From contig JAAWGR010000023.1 in assembly GCA_022795445.1 (NCBI GenBank), positions 1 through 38,133 on the forward strand: a DNA stretch of 38,133 nt, given 5' to 3'. The notes under the pieces are model-generated. The model saw only the letters and a list, made by a program, of their open reading frames with translations. It did not search any database and was not told where the DNA came from. The stretch comes from Oscillibacter sp. Lineage in GTDB: Bacteria; Bacillota; Clostridia; Oscillospirales; Oscillospiraceae. A program made the translations under genes and the position numbers. Position 1 is the stretch's first letter; each line of letters begins with the position of its first letter. Shown one piece after another: positions 7,259 to 15,516 of the stretch.

Positions 7259-8767
7259 TTGTCAGAATATCGTTTGGAAATGCATGATGTGGTTAAGACC
7301 TTTCCCGGCGTCAAGGCGCTGGATCATGCGCAGTTGAAGCTCCGCCCCGGCACCGTGCACGCCCTGATGGGAGAAAACGGCGCCGGAAAGTCCACGCTGA
7401 TGAAATGTATGTTCGGCATTTATCACATGGACGAGGGCGAGGTAGTTTATGAGGGCGAACGGGTCCAAATTAAAGGCCCGCTGGACGCCTTGAATCGGGG
7501 CATTGCTATGGTGCATCAGGAATTGCAGCCAATCCCCGAGCGCAGCATCGGCGAAAACATCTATGTGGGCCGGTATCCGCTAAAGAAAATCGGTCCGATC
7601 TCCATCGTAGACCATGCGAAAATGTATGAGGACGCCGCCAAGGTTTTGAAGGAAGTCCATTTGAACTTTAACCCCAAAGCGAAACTGGGGTCTTTAAGCG
7701 TTTCCCAGATGCAGCTTGTGGAAATCGCCAAAGCCGTCTCCGCCGACTGCAAAGTCCTAATCCTGGACGAACCAACCTCCTCCCTGACCGCTGCCGAAGT
7801 GGAGGCGCTGTTTACCATCGTGAACGAGCTGCGGGCCAAGGGCGTTTCCATCGTGTACATCAGCCATAAGATGGACGAAATCCTCCGGATTAGCGACGAG
7901 GTGACCATCATGCGCGACGGGCAGTATATTGGCACCTGGGAGGCCAAAGAACTGAGCACGGACTTCATCATCACCAAGATGGTGGGCCGGGAGCTGTCGA
8001 ACTTGTTCCCACAGCGGGAGAATGTCCCCGGCGAGGTGGTTTTCGAGGTGGAAGACTTCACCTCCATCAACCCCAAGAGTTTTCGTCATGCCACATTTAA
8101 CGTCCGTAAGGGTGAAATTTTAGGCGTAGCGGGCCTGGTGGGCGCGCAGCGCACTGAACTGATGGAAGGCCTGTTCGGCCTCCGGAGCCATACCTCCGGC
8201 AAGATTACATACCAGGGCCGGGAACTGAAAATCAACCATCCTAAGGATGCCATCAACAACGGCATCGCCATGCTGACAGAGGACCGCCGGGCAACGGGCA
8301 TTCTGGGCGTGCTGTCCATTGCGGACAATGTGTCGATTGCCTCCTTAAACCAGTACCTGATCGGCGGCATTATGCTGAACGACGGGAAAATTGAAAAGCT
8401 GGTACAGGAGAATGTTAATAAACTGTCCATTAAAACGCCGTCCTCTAAAACGCAGATCCAATCCCTCTCCGGCGGCAACCAGCAGAAAGTGCTGATCAGC
8501 CGCTGGCTTGCCAATGACCCAGACGTTTTTATCTTGGATGAACCGACCCGCGGTATCGACGTGGGCGCCAAATACGAAATCTACTGCATTATCGCTGACC
8601 TTGCCAAACAAGGCAAAAGTGTCATTATGATTTCCTCGGAAATGAGCGAGCTGATTGGTATGTCCGACCGGGTGATGGTCATGTGTGACGGCCGCGTTAC
8701 CGGCTTTATCGACGGCGCGGAGGCCAACCAGGAAAATATTATGGCGCTAGCGACGCAGTTTGAATAA
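7259..8767 (+). CDS. mglA: Sugar ABC transporter ATPase with two nucleotide-binding domains
   Basis: This 502-residue protein has the duplicated ATPase layout of the MglA/RbsA family. The first domain has Walker A GENGAGKST (38-46), a signature region LSVSQMQLVEIAKAVS, and Walker B ILDEPTSSL. The second domain has a degenerate Walker A (GLVGAQRTE), a signature LSGGNQQKVLISRWL, and Walker B FILDEPTRGID. Such asymmetry is normal for the family. It energises sugar import through the MglC permease dimer. The start is TTG at 7259, giving MSEYRLEMHDV, with GGGGGGAGCG upstream; no better ATG exists. It lies 100 bp after mglB, beyond the hairpin, and 15 bp before mglC. Confidence 0.95.
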   Translation: MSEYRLEMHDVVKTFPGVKALDHAQLKLRPGTVHALMGENGAGKSTLMKCMFGIYHMDEGEVVYEGERVQIKGPLDALNRGIAMVHQELQPIPERSIGENIYVGRYPLKKIGPISIVDHAKMYEDAAKVLKEVHLNFNPKAKLGSLSVSQMQLVEIAKAVSADCKVLILDEPTSSLTAAEVEALFTIVNELRAKGVSIVYISHKMDEILRISDEVTIMRDGQYIGTWEAKELSTDFIITKMVGRELSNLFPQRENVPGEVVFEVEDFTSINPKSFRHATFNVRKGEILGVAGLVGAQRTELMEGLFGLRSHTSGKITYQGRELKINHPKDAINNGIAMLTEDRRATGILGVLSIADNVSIASLNQYLIGGIMLNDGKIEKLVQENVNKLSIKTPSSKTQIQSLSGGNQQKVLISRWLANDPDVFILDEPTRGIDVGAKYEIYCIIADLAKQGKSVIMISSEMSELIGMSDRVMVMCDGRVTGFIDGAEANQENIMALATQFE

Positions 8768-8782
8768 GGAGGAGAGAACACC

Positions 8783-9805
8783 ATGGGAGAGACAAAGGGA
8801 ATGGCGCTGAATGGGAAAAGCGTCATAAAATTCATTTCCGACCACGCAATTATTTTCCTGATCATCCTGCTGGCCCTGTTCACTTGGCGGAACAGCCAGA
8901 ACTTTATGAGCAAGGATAACTTGAACAATCTGATCTCCAACGTGGCTCCGCGGTTTATCATCGCCTGCGGCGTGTCCGGGTGCCTGATCACAAAGGGCAC
9001 CGACTTGTCAGCGGGCCGTCAGGTTGGCCTGGCGGCGTGCCTGGCCGCCATGATGCAGCAAACCTTGGATTACAGCGCACGGGTGTTTGACTGGATGCCC
9101 GATATGCATTGGACAGTGGCCCTTATCATCACGGTGGTGATTATGGGCTGCATCGGAGCGGTGAACGGCTCTGTCATCGCTTTCTTGAAAGTCCCGCCCT
9201 TCATCGCAACCCTGGGTATGCAGACCCTGGTTTACGGCGCGTGCCAAATCATTACCGGCAACCAGCCCATCGGCGGATTCAAGGAGAGCTACCGCGCCCT
9301 GGCCAGCGGCAACTTCTTCGACAACCGTTTCCCCCTGCCCCTGCCCTACCTGCTCCTCCCTGCATTGCTGGTTGGCATCTTTATGTGGTTCCTTTACAAC
9401 AAAACACGGCACGGTAAGTACATGTATGCCATTGGCGGCAATGAGAACGCCGCCCAGGTGGCCGGCGTGAACGTCACCGCCTCCCTCATCCGCATCTACA
9501 TCCTGGCTGCCGTCATGTACGCCCTGGCCGGCTTCCTGGTCGGTTCCAAGGCGGGCGGCGCTTCCACCGCTACCGGGTCCGGTTATGAGCTGGAAGCCAT
9601 CGCGGCCTGCACCATCGGCGGCGTCTCCGTCAACGGCGGCGTCGGCAGGATCTCCGGTATCCTCGTTGGCGTGCTGGTGTTTGAGGTGCTGAAAATCTGC
9701 CTCCAGTTCCTCCGCTTCGACCCGGCTTATACCTACATCGCCCAGGGCTTGGTTATCATCGTGGCCGTTGCGCTGGACCTGCGGAAGTATCTGGCAAAGA
9801 AGTAA
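8783..9805 (+). CDS. mglC: Galactose/glucose-type ABC transporter permease
   Basis: This 340-residue inner-membrane permease of the BPD_transp_2 (MglC/RbsC) family has roughly 8-10 hydrophobic segments. Family features include GTDLSAGRQVGLAACLAAM after the second helix, VPPFIATLGMQTLVYG, the EAA-like loop GGNENAAQVAGVNV, and a C-terminal GGVSVNGGVGRISGILVGVL. Length matches E. coli MglC (about 336). GGAGGAGAG precedes the ATG. It overlaps functionally with mglA directly upstream. The next small gene starts one base after its stop, suggesting translational coupling. Confidence 0.95.
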   Translation: MGETKGMALNGKSVIKFISDHAIIFLIILLALFTWRNSQNFMSKDNLNNLISNVAPRFIIACGVSGCLITKGTDLSAGRQVGLAACLAAMMQQTLDYSARVFDWMPDMHWTVALIITVVIMGCIGAVNGSVIAFLKVPPFIATLGMQTLVYGACQIITGNQPIGGFKESYRALASGNFFDNRFPLPLPYLLLPALLVGIFMWFLYNKTRHGKYMYAIGGNENAAQVAGVNVTASLIRIYILAAVMYALAGFLVGSKAGGASTATGSGYELEAIAACTIGGVSVNGGVGRISGILVGVLVFEVLKICLQFLRFDPAYTYIAQGLVIIVAVALDLRKYLAKK

Positions 9806-9806
9806 G

Positions 9807-9965
9807 ATGGACGAGAAGAAACGTCCGGACCGGAAGGATCTCAACGCCATTGAACGGTTTTACGAACACTTTCGCGGCGTTCCGGTTAAATATCTGGATA
9901 TTTTCATCGGCGTCTGTGTTGCGGCACTGGTAATTGTACTGGTTATGGGCATGATAAACCGATGA
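9807..9965 (+). CDS. 52-residue single-span membrane protein in the mgl operon
   Basis: ATG 9807 follows the mglC stop by a single base, so translation is probably coupled to mglC; only a weak AAAGAAG precedes it. The product has a charged N-terminus (MDEKKRPDRKDLNAIERFYEHFRG), then VPVKYLD, one membrane helix (about residues 31-50, IFIGVCVAALVIVLVMGMI) and a two-residue tail (NR). By the positive-inside rule the basic N-terminal part should face the cytoplasm. No known family is recognised. Codon use (G/C third positions) resembles the neighbours, and the ordered charged-then-hydrophobic pattern argues for a real gene. A small accessory or regulatory subunit of the permease, comparable in size with known small transporter-associated proteins, is a reasonable guess only. 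Confidence 0.75.
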   Translation: MDEKKRPDRKDLNAIERFYEHFRGVPVKYLDIFIGVCVAALVIVLVMGMINR

Positions 9966-9975
9966 AATGCGACTC

Positions 9976-10003
9976 GCAGGGGCTGGCGTGCGCCGGCCCC
10001 TGC
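9976..10003 (+). terminator. GC-rich hairpin separating transporter and sensory genes
   Basis: GCAGGGGCTGGC, loop GTGC, GCCGGCCCCTGC forms a 12-bp stem with one G-T pair, followed by TTTC. It lies between the small membrane protein and the response-regulator gene. The U-tract is short, so partial termination or processing that lowers expression of the downstream sensor genes is more likely than complete termination. Confidence 0.65.
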
Positions 10004-10044
10004 TTTCAAACCTATGGACCGCTGGAAGGAGGACCTTACCCTGC

Positions 10045-11634
10045 ATGGAAAAATACCGGGTTTTACTGGCTGACGATGAGGAGGAAATCCGCACGGGCAT
10101 CAGCCGGAAGATCGACTGGAACGCGCTGGGCTTCACGCTGGTAGCCGAGGCCGCCAACGGCGAGGAAGCCTTGGAGCTGGCGGAACAGCTGCGTCCGGAT
10201 GTGGTGCTTACCGATATTAAAATGCCTTTCATGGATGGGCTGGAGCTGTGCAGGAGGCTGCGGCAGTTCCTGCCTGGCGCGGGGCTGGTGGTATTCTCCG
10301 GGTTTGACGATTTCGAGTACGCCCGGCAGGCGGTAGGCATGGGCGTGTTTGAGTACATCCTCAAACCAATCACCGCGCCGGAACTGAGCGAAGTCCTGAC
10401 CCGCCTGCGCCAAAAGCTGGATACCCAGCGGCTGGAACGCCGGGATATGGAGGTCCTGCGCCGCCGGTATGAGGAAAGTCTTCCGGTTCTGCGGGAGCTG
10501 TTTTATACCCGCCTTTTGAGCGGGCAGCTGAGTCCCGAACAAGTCCGGGAACGGGCGGCACGGTATGAAATCGAGCTGCCGGACGGCCTTTGGACAGCCG
10601 CCTTGGTCCATGTGGATGCTTTGGGCCGGGACGAGCTGCTTTTGCTGTCTGTCCAGTCCTTTTTGAGCGAGCATTTCAGCCTGGACGGCGCACAGGCCCG
10701 AGTGGTGCTTTATGGCGATATGGCAGCGCTGCTGGTGCGGCTGTCCGGTGTGGACCGGCTCTATCCGCTGCTGGATGAACTGGAACGGCTGTCATGGCTG
10801 TCCCAGAGCTATTTGGGCGTCTCGCTGACAACCGGCGTGGGCCTGCCCTGCCAGGGACCGGAGGAACTGTGCCGCAGCATAGAGGGGGCACGGTCGGCGC
10901 TGGATTACCGGGTTCTTATGGGCGGCAGCCGGGTAATTTACATCGGCGATTTGGAGCCGAAGGCCACGGCTACCCTATCTTTTGAGGAAGAAGACCAACG
11001 TGCATTGTCCTCTGCCATCAAGCTGGGAACTCCAGAACAGGTGAAATCGGTGGTGCAGGTGCTGATCGAGCGCATCCCCCAGGCGGGACTGGCTCTGTCC
11101 CAGGGACATCTGTTTTTGTTGGAGCTGGTCACCTGCCTGCTGCGGCTGACCCGTTCAGCAGGCGTCCCTGTAAAGGATGTTTTCGGTGAGGGTTTCAGCG
11201 GCGCTGTATCAATTTCCGATTTTTCCAGTTTGGAAGAACTGGGCCGCTGGATCGAAACTCGCTGCCTGCGCCTCCATGAACTGCTGGGCCGGCAGCGGTC
11301 GGACTTCACCTGGGGACTGATCGAACGGGCCAAGGACTATATCGCCGGCCATTATGCCGACGAACAGCTAAGCGTGGAATCCCTCTGCTCCCACATTCAC
11401 CTTTCCCCCGCCTACTTTTCCACCCTCTTCAAACGGGAAACGGGTATCAGCTTCACCGCATATGTCACCCAAGTACGGATGGAGGAGGCTGTGCGCCTCC
11501 TGCGGGAAACCGATGAAAAAACGTACCGGATTGCTGAACAGACCGGGTACTCCGACCCCAACTACTTCAGCTACGTCTTCAAAAAACGGTATGGCGTCTC
11601 ACCTTCCAAATTCCGGGCGGGATTGAAAAAATGA
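10045..11634 (+). CDS. YesN-type response regulator with AraC DNA-binding domain
   Basis: This 529-residue cytoplasmic regulator has an N-terminal receiver domain (acidic pocket ADDEEE at 9-14, phospho-acceptor Asp57 in VLTDIKMP, and a KPI motif containing the conserved Lys). A long middle region without a recognised motif follows (about 130-420). The C-terminal double helix-turn-helix of the AraC family (about 430-527) has LCSHIHLSPAYFSTLFKRE and IAEQTGYSDPNYFSYVFKK. The ATG at 10045 was chosen because AAGGAGG precedes it and it begins exactly at the receiver domain; an upstream in-frame start would add an atypical extension running through the hairpin. It is the presumed partner of the YesM-type kinase two genes downstream and probably activates the mgl promoter. 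The downstream reading frame overlaps at an ATGA. Confidence 0.93.
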   Translation: MEKYRVLLADDEEEIRTGISRKIDWNALGFTLVAEAANGEEALELAEQLRPDVVLTDIKMPFMDGLELCRRLRQFLPGAGLVVFSGFDDFEYARQAVGMGVFEYILKPITAPELSEVLTRLRQKLDTQRLERRDMEVLRRRYEESLPVLRELFYTRLLSGQLSPEQVRERAARYEIELPDGLWTAALVHVDALGRDELLLLSVQSFLSEHFSLDGAQARVVLYGDMAALLVRLSGVDRLYPLLDELERLSWLSQSYLGVSLTTGVGLPCQGPEELCRSIEGARSALDYRVLMGGSRVIYIGDLEPKATATLSFEEEDQRALSSAIKLGTPEQVKSVVQVLIERIPQAGLALSQGHLFLLELVTCLLRLTRSAGVPVKDVFGEGFSGAVSISDFSSLEELGRWIETRCLRLHELLGRQRSDFTWGLIERAKDYIAGHYADEQLSVESLCSHIHLSPAYFSTLFKRETGISFTAYVTQVRMEEAVRLLRETDEKTYRIAEQTGYSDPNYFSYVFKKRYGVSPSKFRAGLKK

Positions 11635-11648
11635 AGGAAGTGTTTACA

Positions 11649-12731
11649 ATGTCTCTGCATCACTGGAAAGCGTTGGCATTGGCTGTCCTCTTGGCGGCCT
11701 TTCTGACAGGCTGCGGCGACGCACAGCTGCATGGCGTCGTTCAAGAAATCCAAACTGGAGACGATGGGCAAGTTTGCGCCTTTATCATCCAAACCGGCGC
11801 CAAACAAGTTGGCGTTCTCTTAACGGGGGAAACCCGTCTTTACCCCGCAGGTGAAGGCGCCTGGGCGAGCGATGAGCTGCGGGCCGCGTTTGAGTCCGAA
11901 CTACAGCCAGGCACAGAGGTTTCTATCAGGCATCTGCCGGGCAGAAAGAAGCTGACGGCCGAAGACGGCAGCTCTGTTATTGCCTACGAAGCGGATTCGA
12001 TCGATATTATGACGGTTCTGAAGCAGAACGCCGCGGCGCTTTCGGACGGTACGCCGTTGGACATCGTGGAATTCAGTCCCTTTTCGTACACCTATAAGCT
12101 GACAGATGGTACAGAGCTGTTATGGGTATCTTTTCCCATTGGCCCGGAAAACTCCTATGTCATAGGGAAGGAAAGTTATGATGACCTCAGCGAACAGGCA
12201 AAGGAAAGGGTTTCGGCCTACTATGAGGAACAAGGCCTGCTCTACAATGAGGCGGAAGAGCTGGAAAAAGCCTATGCTGTCTATCTGGAGGAAGGCAGCG
12301 AATTTCAAGGCTGTTCTGTCCAGCAAACGGTGTCTCCCTCTGCCTCCAGCGAGCGGGTACTGTATTTCCTGACCACGGTAAGCCTCCCCTTGTTCCATGG
12401 GGACGGATGTACCAACTATGAACTGCGCCGCGGCGCTGCTTTCAACCGGGAGACGGGGGAAGTGCTCAACCCATGGGACTTGTTTACTTGCCCAGAGGCA
12501 GCGGTAAAACAGGCAATTTTGAAGCAAAACGAACCGCTGGGGCCGGAGCTTCTGGCAGAGATGGAAGCCGTCTCTTGGGCGGAACGCCTTGTGATGTTCC
12601 CCGATAGAGTGGAAATCGGCTTTGAAGCGGGAACTCTGCCCAGTGAAGCGCACACCTGTTTTTTGTACGCAGATTTCGACAGCCTTCCAGGTTTGCTTCA
12701 GCCTTGGGCTGTCCCCATTCAAAAGGAGTAA
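11649..12731 (+). CDS. Lipoprotein of unknown function in the sugar-sensing module
   Basis: This 360-residue protein has a lipoprotein signal ending LTGC (Cys22), so it should be anchored outside the membrane. ATG 11649 was chosen over ATG 11631 because AAGGAAG lies eight bases upstream. Residues about 25-120 look like a small beta-rich domain with repeated VGVLLTGETRLY-like strands. The C-terminal half (about 215-355) has a pattern, GAAFNRETGEVLNPWDLF followed by a strand-rich end, that resembles DUF3298/RsiV-type extracellular sensor domains; this is a tentative visual match. It lies between the response regulator and the kinase in one operon, which suggests an accessory role in ligand sensing or in modulating the kinase. 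No enzyme motif is seen. Confidence 0.8.
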   Translation: MSLHHWKALALAVLLAAFLTGCGDAQLHGVVQEIQTGDDGQVCAFIIQTGAKQVGVLLTGETRLYPAGEGAWASDELRAAFESELQPGTEVSIRHLPGRKKLTAEDGSSVIAYEADSIDIMTVLKQNAAALSDGTPLDIVEFSPFSYTYKLTDGTELLWVSFPIGPENSYVIGKESYDDLSEQAKERVSAYYEEQGLLYNEAEELEKAYAVYLEEGSEFQGCSVQQTVSPSASSERVLYFLTTVSLPLFHGDGCTNYELRRGAAFNRETGEVLNPWDLFTCPEAAVKQAILKQNEPLGPELLAEMEAVSWAERLVMFPDRVEIGFEAGTLPSEAHTCFLYADFDSLPGLLQPWAVPIQKE

Positions 12732-12784
12732 CCCGAACCTCATGCCGCATTGTCCTTGATCGATTTCAGAAGGGAGGAGCCAGC

Positions 12785-14596
12785 GTGACGTTTTTCCGCA
12801 GCCTAGCCGCCCAATGGGTGCGGCGCTACCGCAAAATGAGCATTCAAATGGTTCTCTCCCTTTCCTTTACCGCCGTGGCAGCGGCGGGAATCCTGCTGAT
12901 GGGCGTGAGCTTTATTTGGCGTTTTTCCGCAGCCAGCGAACAGACGGCAGCCGAAAACAGCCAGCGCATCCTGGCTCAGGCGAACCTGAGCCTGGACAGT
13001 TATCTCCGGCGGATGATGCGCATTGCCGACACGGTATATTACCGGGTAATCAAAAATACGGACCTGGCGGAAGGCAGCTATGTGGAGGCGCTGGGGTTGC
13101 TGTACGAGGAAAACAGGGATGATTTGGTTTCCCTGGCTGTCTTTGACAGCCAGGGAACGGCAGTAGCCGCCGTTCCTCTCGCCGCAATAAAAGCGGGGGC
13201 CGACCCCGCCGGGAGCGAATGGTTCCAGGCTGCCAGCCGGAATATGGAGAACCTGCATTTTTCGACCCCGCATGTTCAGAACCTCTTTGACGACCCGGTT
13301 TCTCCCTATCGCTGGGTAGTATCCCTGAGCCATCACGTGGAGCTGACACGGGACGGCGTGACAGAGGGCGGCGTACTGCTGGTAGATATGAGCTTCAGCG
13401 GCATTGAGCAGGTGTGCCAGGATGTGACGCTGGACAAAGGCGGTTACCTGTATCTGATTGATGGGAGCGGCGAACTCATCTACCATCCCCGGCAGCAGCT
13501 GATCTATGCCGGCCTTTTGGAGGAAAACAACCGCGCCGCCGCAGGCTACCGGGATGGGAGCCATACGGAAGAATTCCAGGGACAGTCCAGGCAGGTGACG
13601 GTCAAAACCGTGGGTTATACCGGCTGGAAGCTGGTGGGCGTGGCTCCGGCGGAGAGCTGGACAGTATCCTCCCAATTGTTTGCGTTCGGTTTGTTCCTGC
13701 TGTTCTTCGCCACGTTCCTCATGGCCTTTCTGAACTTCCTTATCTCCGCCCGCATTTCCGACCCCATCCGCCGGCTGGACAAAGCCGTCAAGGCCCTGGA
13801 GAGCGGCCAGGAGGTGGAAATCGAGGTCATTGGCTGCTACGAATTGCAGCATTTAAGCCGCTCTGTGCGCTCCATGGTCTCCACTATGCGGCATCTGATG
13901 GACGATATTATCCAGCAGGAGGGACAGAAGCGCCGCAATGAATTGGAGGTCTTACAGTCCCAGATCAACCCTCATTTTTTATACAACACCTTGGATTCCG
14001 TTGTCTGGATGACGGAGGCGGGACAACAGGCGGAAGCCATCCAGATGGTTGCCTCCCTGGCCCGGTTCTTCCGGATTTCTTTGAGTAAGGGCAGGAGCAT
14101 CATCCCCCTCTCCGATGAGTTGGAACATGCCCGGCACTATATGAACATCCAACAAATCCGTTTTAAAAACCAGTTCACCACAAAAATTGAAGCCCAGGCG
14201 GGGGCGGAGGATTTGTATACCTTGAAGCTGATCGTACAGCCCCTTTTGGAAAATGCCATCTACCACGGCATGGCCGGAGCGGAAGACGATGGCGTCATCT
14301 CTGTTACCGCTTACCGCGAAGGAGACAACCTGTTCATTGATGTTGCCGACAACGGCGTTGGAATGCGGCCTGAAACCGCCGCTTCCCTCTTGAGCGGAGA
14401 CCGGCCCGCGGTGCAGTCCAGCGGTTCCGGAACCGGTGTGCGGAACGTCCACGAACGCATCCGCCTCACCTTTGGGCAGGGCTATGGCCTGACCATCCTC
14501 AGCGAACCGGACGAGGGTACGTTGGTCCGCATCCGCCTCCCTGCCCTCACCCGGGATGAGGCCGCCCACTGCCAGCAGGAGGGGGACATCTTATGA
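12785..14596 (+). CDS. YesM-type membrane sensor histidine kinase
   Basis: This 603-residue kinase starts at GTG 12785 behind AGGGAGGAG. Order: a basic N-terminus, transmembrane helix 1 (about 18-40), an extracellular region of about 240 residues with Cache-like features (SEWFQAASRN, GYLYLIDGSGELIYHP), helix 2 (about 295-320), a HAMP linker (ISDPIRRLDKAVKALESGQ), and a His_kinase domain with His397 in QINPHFLYNTLDS. The ATPase domain has LLENAIYHG, DNGVGM and GTGVRNVHERI. This is the LytS/YesM class. It probably phosphorylates the YesN-type regulator encoded upstream. Its last codons overlap the start of the membrane-anchored binding protein (ATGA), and tight coupling with two binding proteins suggests that they deliver the sugar signal to its extracellular domain. 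Confidence 0.95.
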   Translation: MTFFRSLAAQWVRRYRKMSIQMVLSLSFTAVAAAGILLMGVSFIWRFSAASEQTAAENSQRILAQANLSLDSYLRRMMRIADTVYYRVIKNTDLAEGSYVEALGLLYEENRDDLVSLAVFDSQGTAVAAVPLAAIKAGADPAGSEWFQAASRNMENLHFSTPHVQNLFDDPVSPYRWVVSLSHHVELTRDGVTEGGVLLVDMSFSGIEQVCQDVTLDKGGYLYLIDGSGELIYHPRQQLIYAGLLEENNRAAAGYRDGSHTEEFQGQSRQVTVKTVGYTGWKLVGVAPAESWTVSSQLFAFGLFLLFFATFLMAFLNFLISARISDPIRRLDKAVKALESGQEVEIEVIGCYELQHLSRSVRSMVSTMRHLMDDIIQQEGQKRRNELEVLQSQINPHFLYNTLDSVVWMTEAGQQAEAIQMVASLARFFRISLSKGRSIIPLSDELEHARHYMNIQQIRFKNQFTTKIEAQAGAEDLYTLKLIVQPLLENAIYHGMAGAEDDGVISVTAYREGDNLFIDVADNGVGMRPETAASLLSGDRPAVQSSGSGTGVRNVHERIRLTFGQGYGLTILSEPDEGTLVRIRLPALTRDEAAHCQQEGDIL

Positions 14597-15516
14597 AAAC
14601 GCAAAAGAATAGCTTTGTGGAGGCCGTCATTCTGGGCACGCTGGGGCTGCTGGTGCTCTTGACGCTGCTCATCCCCCAGCTGATGCGGGACCGGAGGGAT
14701 ACACGGTTGCTCTCCTTGTCCGTCCTGCTGCGGGATACGGACAGTTCGAACTGGAACGTAGCCCGTCAAGGTATGGAACAGGCCGCAGACGAACTGGGGG
14801 CAGAACTGCGCTTTTTGACCCTTACCGTTCAGAATGACACCAAAGAACAAGAGGAAATCCTGCGCCGTGAGGTGGAGGGCGGCGCGGACGCTTTGATCGC
14901 TGTTCCGGCAAATCCCGAAGCCCTGTGCGCAGCCCTGAACCGCCTGCCGGACGCCTGTCCAATGATTATGCTGGAAGTATCCGCGGAGGACGGTGCAGCG
15001 GCAGTCGCTCCTGACAATGAAGAGCTGGGCCGGAAATTGGCGGAAACATTGCTGGAAGATTGGAACAGCGGGAAAGTCCTTCTGCTGGACAACAGTGCCG
15101 CCTGTCCGGAAGTGCGTATTCGTTTAGAGGCTGCACGGGAAGTCTTGGCCGCGTCCAATGTGCCTGCGATTGAGATAAACGCCCTGCCGGATTACCGGGT
15201 CCCTACACGGTGGGCGATGACTTTTGAAGACGGGGCTACCCGTCAAGCGGTTGAAAATAAAGAAACACAAGGTCAAGTTTTCGCCTTGTACGGCGTAGGA
15301 AGTTCAACTTCTGTCACTTCCCAACTGGAAAAAGGGAATATTACCGCCGTTGCCGCCTGGAGCGATTACGCGGCTGGTTATTTAGCGGTACAGCAGGCTG
15401 TACAGGCGATTGAAAACCGTATCCAGGAACTGGACCCGCTGCCGTTTTCCATTGTGCGAGGGGAGGATATTTATGCGCCCGAAAACCAAAAGCTGCTGTT
15501 CCCAGTCACTTCTTAA
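14593..15516 (+). CDS. Membrane-anchored periplasmic-binding-like sensor protein
   Basis: This 307-residue protein starts inside the end of the kinase gene (ATGA overlap). It has an uncleaved-looking N-terminal helix (about 10-31, no lipobox Cys) followed by a type I binding-protein domain of the Peripla_BP_4 kind: SVLLRDTDSSNW, GMEQAADELGAELRF, GGADALIAVPANPEAL, and a second lobe with VLLLDNSA and VAAWSDYAAGYLAVQQAV. It lacks the INREP and NNDDMA sugar-site motifs of the MglB proteins here, so its ligand may differ or be absent. A helix-anchored binding protein next to a LytS/YesM kinase matches XylFII of Clostridium beijerinckii, which binds xylose and controls the kinase LytS. A sensor rather than a transport role is inferred. 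Confidence 0.85.
   Translation: MKTQKNSFVEAVILGTLGLLVLLTLLIPQLMRDRRDTRLLSLSVLLRDTDSSNWNVARQGMEQAADELGAELRFLTLTVQNDTKEQEEILRREVEGGADALIAVPANPEALCAALNRLPDACPMIMLEVSAEDGAAAVAPDNEELGRKLAETLLEDWNSGKVLLLDNSAACPEVRIRLEAAREVLAASNVPAIEINALPDYRVPTRWAMTFEDGATRQAVENKETQGQVFALYGVGSSTSVTSQLEKGNITAVAAWSDYAAGYLAVQQAVQAIENRIQELDPLPFSIVRGEDIYAPENQKLLFPVTS

Noticed and set aside
12803-13852. 349-codon minus-strand frame in the kinase gene
   Set aside because: Antisense to the extracellular sensor region of the YesM-type kinase, whose own motifs and start are clear.
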